Below, in pieces: positions 6,370-8,530 of a DNA stretch of 8,530 bases. This stretch comes from Bacillota bacterium (GTDB lineage: Bacteria > Bacillota > Clostridia > Peptostreptococcales > Anaerovoracaceae). Position 1 is the stretch's first letter, and every line of letters begins with the position of its first letter. A program made the translations under genes and the position numbers. The stretch spans positions 1 to 8,530 of the forward strand of contig JAFWVZ010000135.1 of the NCBI GenBank assembly GCA_017523605.1, in the 5' to 3' direction. The notes below the pieces were generated by a model. That model was not told where the DNA came from and did no database searches. It saw nothing but the letters and a program-made list of their open reading frames with translations.

Positions 6370-8530
6370 TTAACTAATAAGACAATCGTCTATTCCGAAA
6401 AGGTAAAGATAGGCCTGCCTGACGGGCATTCCGCCTATGGTCTGAAGAGCCTCTTTGTAGAGCTCCAGCTGCTTTGAATAACGCTCCGAGAGGATCTCTT
6501 TGGAGGACTCCGGGTCCTTGGGATCCACGTAGCTGCTCTTGTAGTCTACCAGCACGCAGCCGTCGCCTTCGCGGAACCAGCAGTCTATTACGCCCTGGAC
6601 CACTACGTCCCTTCCGTCCAGCTTTGTGGCCAGGATGAAGGGCGATTCCTTGTGGATCTCCTCCGAAGCCAGAGCCCTTCTTCCGGGCTCGGATGCGAAG
6701 AACGCCGCAACGCGTTCCGGATCCACCAGGGATGCTTCTTTTTCGCTGAGTATGTTCTTTCCTTTAAGCTCTTCTATGAAGGCCGCGATGTCCTGCGGAC
6801 TCTTGCCTTCCGGCACGAAAGGTATGTGCTCCATCACCTTGTGATATGCGTTGCCCTTGGTAACGGCGTCGGAAGCGTCTTGTGCTGCGCCGGACTTTAC
6901 GCGCACGTGCGTCTTGGGAGCAGCCATGGCAGTTATCTCGGATACGCTGTATTTTCTCTTGAGCAGTTCCTGAGGATCCGGCTCGCAGCGGAACGAGAGC
7001 CTTTCTCTTATTGCTGCCATGTCCATGGGAAGCTTGGACTCGTCCACGTCGAATCCGAAGCGTATGCCGCGCACTATCTCCGCCCTGCGCGGATCGTCCT
7101 TTACCGCCCCGAACGATTCTTTATCCCTTACTATCACGTTTTTCTTGGGGACGCATCCGTACACCATGTTAAGGAAGGACTTGAGGCGTCTGCTGCTGCT
7201 TACCGCGGATCGCGCGAACGCCGGAGCGTCGGGCACTGCCGCGCTCATTACGAGTATGTCCTTGGCCCTTGTAAGCGCAACATAGAGTATCCTTATCTCC
7301 TCCGCAAGGCTCTCGCGCTTCTTGCGAAGTTCTATGAGTTTTCTGCTCAGCGGCACCGCGGTTATTCCGGTACGGGGGTCCTTAAGTTTAAGCGACACAC
7401 CCATGTCCTTGTGGATGCGCAGAGCGCTCTTCTCCCTTCCGCGGTCCCTGTCGGACGCCATTCCGGCAAGCAGTACGAAGGAGAATTCCATGCCCTTGCT
7501 CTTGTGGACTGTCATTATGCGCACTACGTCGTCTGCCTCCGAGAGAACGGCTGCCTGACCGGTGCCTACGCTCTGTTTTCCCGCAAGAAGCTCCAAGTAC
7601 GCTGCGAACCCGCCTATGCCTTCCGCGGACTCCTGCTCGAAGGCTGCCGCCCTGTCTGCCATGGCGCGAAGGTTGGCCATCCTCTGGCGTCCTCCGGGAA
7701 GGGCCATGGCAAAATCCGAAACTCCGCTCTCCGAGAGCATCTTCCAGATGAAGTCCGCAAGCGGAAGCGCTGCGGCTGCCTTTCTCCATGCGCGGATCTT
7801 TTCCAGGAACGACGCCGCTTTAAGCCTGAGGGGTTCGTATCCGTCGTTTCGGGACTCCTCTGCAAACAGACGGAGCGCGTCGTAATACGAGCTCTTTCTG
7901 CCCGCGGGCGACGCAAGCCTTATCTCCGCCAGATCCTTTGCGGAAAAACCGCTGCCGGAAAAATGCATGGCGCTTATAAGGGGCACATCCTGGGCAGGAT
8001 TGTCCGTTATCCGCAGAAAATTGAGGAATATCTGTATCTCGGGCGTGTCGAAATAGCCCTCGCCTCCGGCAAGGAAGGCAGGGATGCCCATGTCCGTAAA
8101 TGTCTTGTAGTACGTATCCGCGGCGTTCTTTGCTGAGCGAAGGAGAACCGCCATGTCGGAATATCTGAGGGGAACGGTGCCCTTTTCGGTGGGCACTGGG
8201 GTCTTGTGGTATTTCTTTATCACCTCGGCAGCGTTAAGCGCTTCCAGTTCCACGGCGCTCAGATCCGCTATCTCCTGGTCCGCGTCGGAATCCTCCGAAA
8301 GCGACCTGGAGATAAGGTAAAGCTCCGGGTCGTAGAGCGGTCCGTCGCCGGAGGCCGGTCCTCCGTACAGCATGGACCTGCTGTCGTAGTCCATGCCCAC
8401 CGTGCGCTCTGTCATTATGTCCTTAAAGACCTTGTTTACCAGGTCGATGACGGGGCGCTTGCTGCGGAAGTTCATGTTAAGGTCTATCGCCGCGGAATCC
8501 TTTACCAGCCCCGCGGAGTAGTCCTTGTAT
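6370..8530 (-). CDS. addA: ATP-dependent helicase/nuclease subunit A, C-terminal 719 residues (cut by right edge)
   Basis: AddA is the helicase and 3'-strand nuclease subunit of the AddAB enzyme, which resects double-strand breaks to load RecA, the Bacillota counterpart of RecBCD. The frame is open to the right edge. Counted over the visible part: helicase motif IV NFRSKR (20-25), motif V MTVHKSKGMEF (339-349), motif VI ILYVALTRAK (414-423), then the RecB-family nuclease with GNAYHKVMEH (559-568), GVID (646-649), VDYKS (661-665; Asp662, Lys664) and QLELY (687-691). All nuclease residues expected for activity are present. Full AddA proteins are about 1,200 aa, so roughly 500 N-terminal residues with Walker A and B lie outside. 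The ATG at 8475 is internal, since residues continuous with motif IV precede it. addB usually lies just upstream of addA and would be beyond the window. The stop TAA at 6370-6372 is 98 bp before the PC4-like gene. Confidence 0.96.
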   Translation of the reverse strand, partial: YKDYSAGLVKDSAAIDLNMNFRSKRPVIDLVNKVFKDIMTERTVGMDYDSRSMLYGGPASGDGPLYDPELYLISRSLSEDSDADQEIADLSAVELEALNAAEVIKKYHKTPVPTEKGTVPLRYSDMAVLLRSAKNAADTYYKTFTDMGIPAFLAGGEGYFDTPEIQIFLNFLRITDNPAQDVPLISAMHFSGSGFSAKDLAEIRLASPAGRKSSYYDALRLFAEESRNDGYEPLRLKAASFLEKIRAWRKAAAALPLADFIWKMLSESGVSDFAMALPGGRQRMANLRAMADRAAAFEQESAEGIGGFAAYLELLAGKQSVGTGQAAVLSEADDVVRIMTVHKSKGMEFSFVLLAGMASDRDRGREKSALRIHKDMGVSLKLKDPRTGITAVPLSRKLIELRKKRESLAEEIRILYVALTRAKDILVMSAAVPDAPAFARSAVSSSRRLKSFLNMVYGCVPKKNVIVRDKESFGAVKDDPRRAEIVRGIRFGFDVDESKLPMDMAAIRERLSFRCEPDPQELLKRKYSVSEITAMAAPKTHVRVKSGAAQDASDAVTKGNAYHKVMEHIPFVPEGKSPQDIAAFIEELKGKNILSEKEASLVDPERVAAFFASEPGRRALASEEIHKESPFILATKLDGRDVVVQGVIDCWFREGDGCVLVDYKSSYVDPKDPESSKEILSERYSKQLELYKEALQTIGGMPVRQAYLYLFGIDDCLIS

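Noticed and set aside
6652..8136. 494-codon open frame on the plus strand
   Set aside because: It is antisense to addA, is rich in Tyr/Arg/His without recognisable motifs, and is explained by the same codon bias. The plus-strand frames at 3281-4036 and 4433-5131, antisense to pcrA, are the same case.
6370..8475. AddA starting at the ATG at 8475 as a complete 701-aa protein
   Set aside because: The frame stays open to the window edge, residues just before this Met complete helicase motif IV, and Walker A and B would be missing. The gene is cut by the window, not truncated.

Overview
The window looks like chromosomal DNA from a member of the Bacillota, most likely a Clostridia-type bacterium. 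The evidence is an AddA-type rather than RecB-type helicase-nuclease, a PcrA helicase with the Gram-positive C-terminal Tudor-like domain, a YdbC-type PC4 protein, and an SRP RNA gene directly upstream of dnaX, as in Bacillus. Base composition is well above 50% G+C, yet ATA is a common isoleucine codon. Genus cannot be told from the window. All genes lie on the minus strand, so transcription runs from high to low coordinates.

In transcription order: (1) 8530-6370, the C-terminal part of addA (motifs IV-VI plus the RecB-family nuclease domain), cut by the right edge. (2) 6342-6314, a strong sigma-A promoter (TTGACA, 17-bp spacer, TACGAT with a TG extension) opening an apparent operon of four genes: a 105-aa YdbC/PC4-like nucleic-acid-binding protein, a 173-aa protein of unknown, perhaps phage-related, type that overlaps it by 14 nt, pcrA (749 aa) and ligA (664 aa). 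The pcrA-ligA gap holds a 36-bp direct duplication that includes the pcrA stop codon. (3) 1009-981, a near-consensus promoter driving a compact (~120 nt) SRP RNA gene. (4) 758-1, the N-terminal 252 codons of dnaX, cut by the left edge.

The genes form a DNA replication, repair and recombination neighbourhood: double-strand-break resection (AddA), 3'-5' unwinding and clearing of DNA (PcrA), nick sealing (LigA) and the polymerase III clamp loader (DnaX), with the SRP RNA of the protein-targeting pathway inserted between. Most of this is core machinery. The least ordinary parts are the two small genes leading the pcrA-ligA operon, the palindromic sequence inside their promoter, and the duplicated hairpin-forming sequence between pcrA and ligA. 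No CRISPR array, insertion sequence, tRNA or rRNA was seen.
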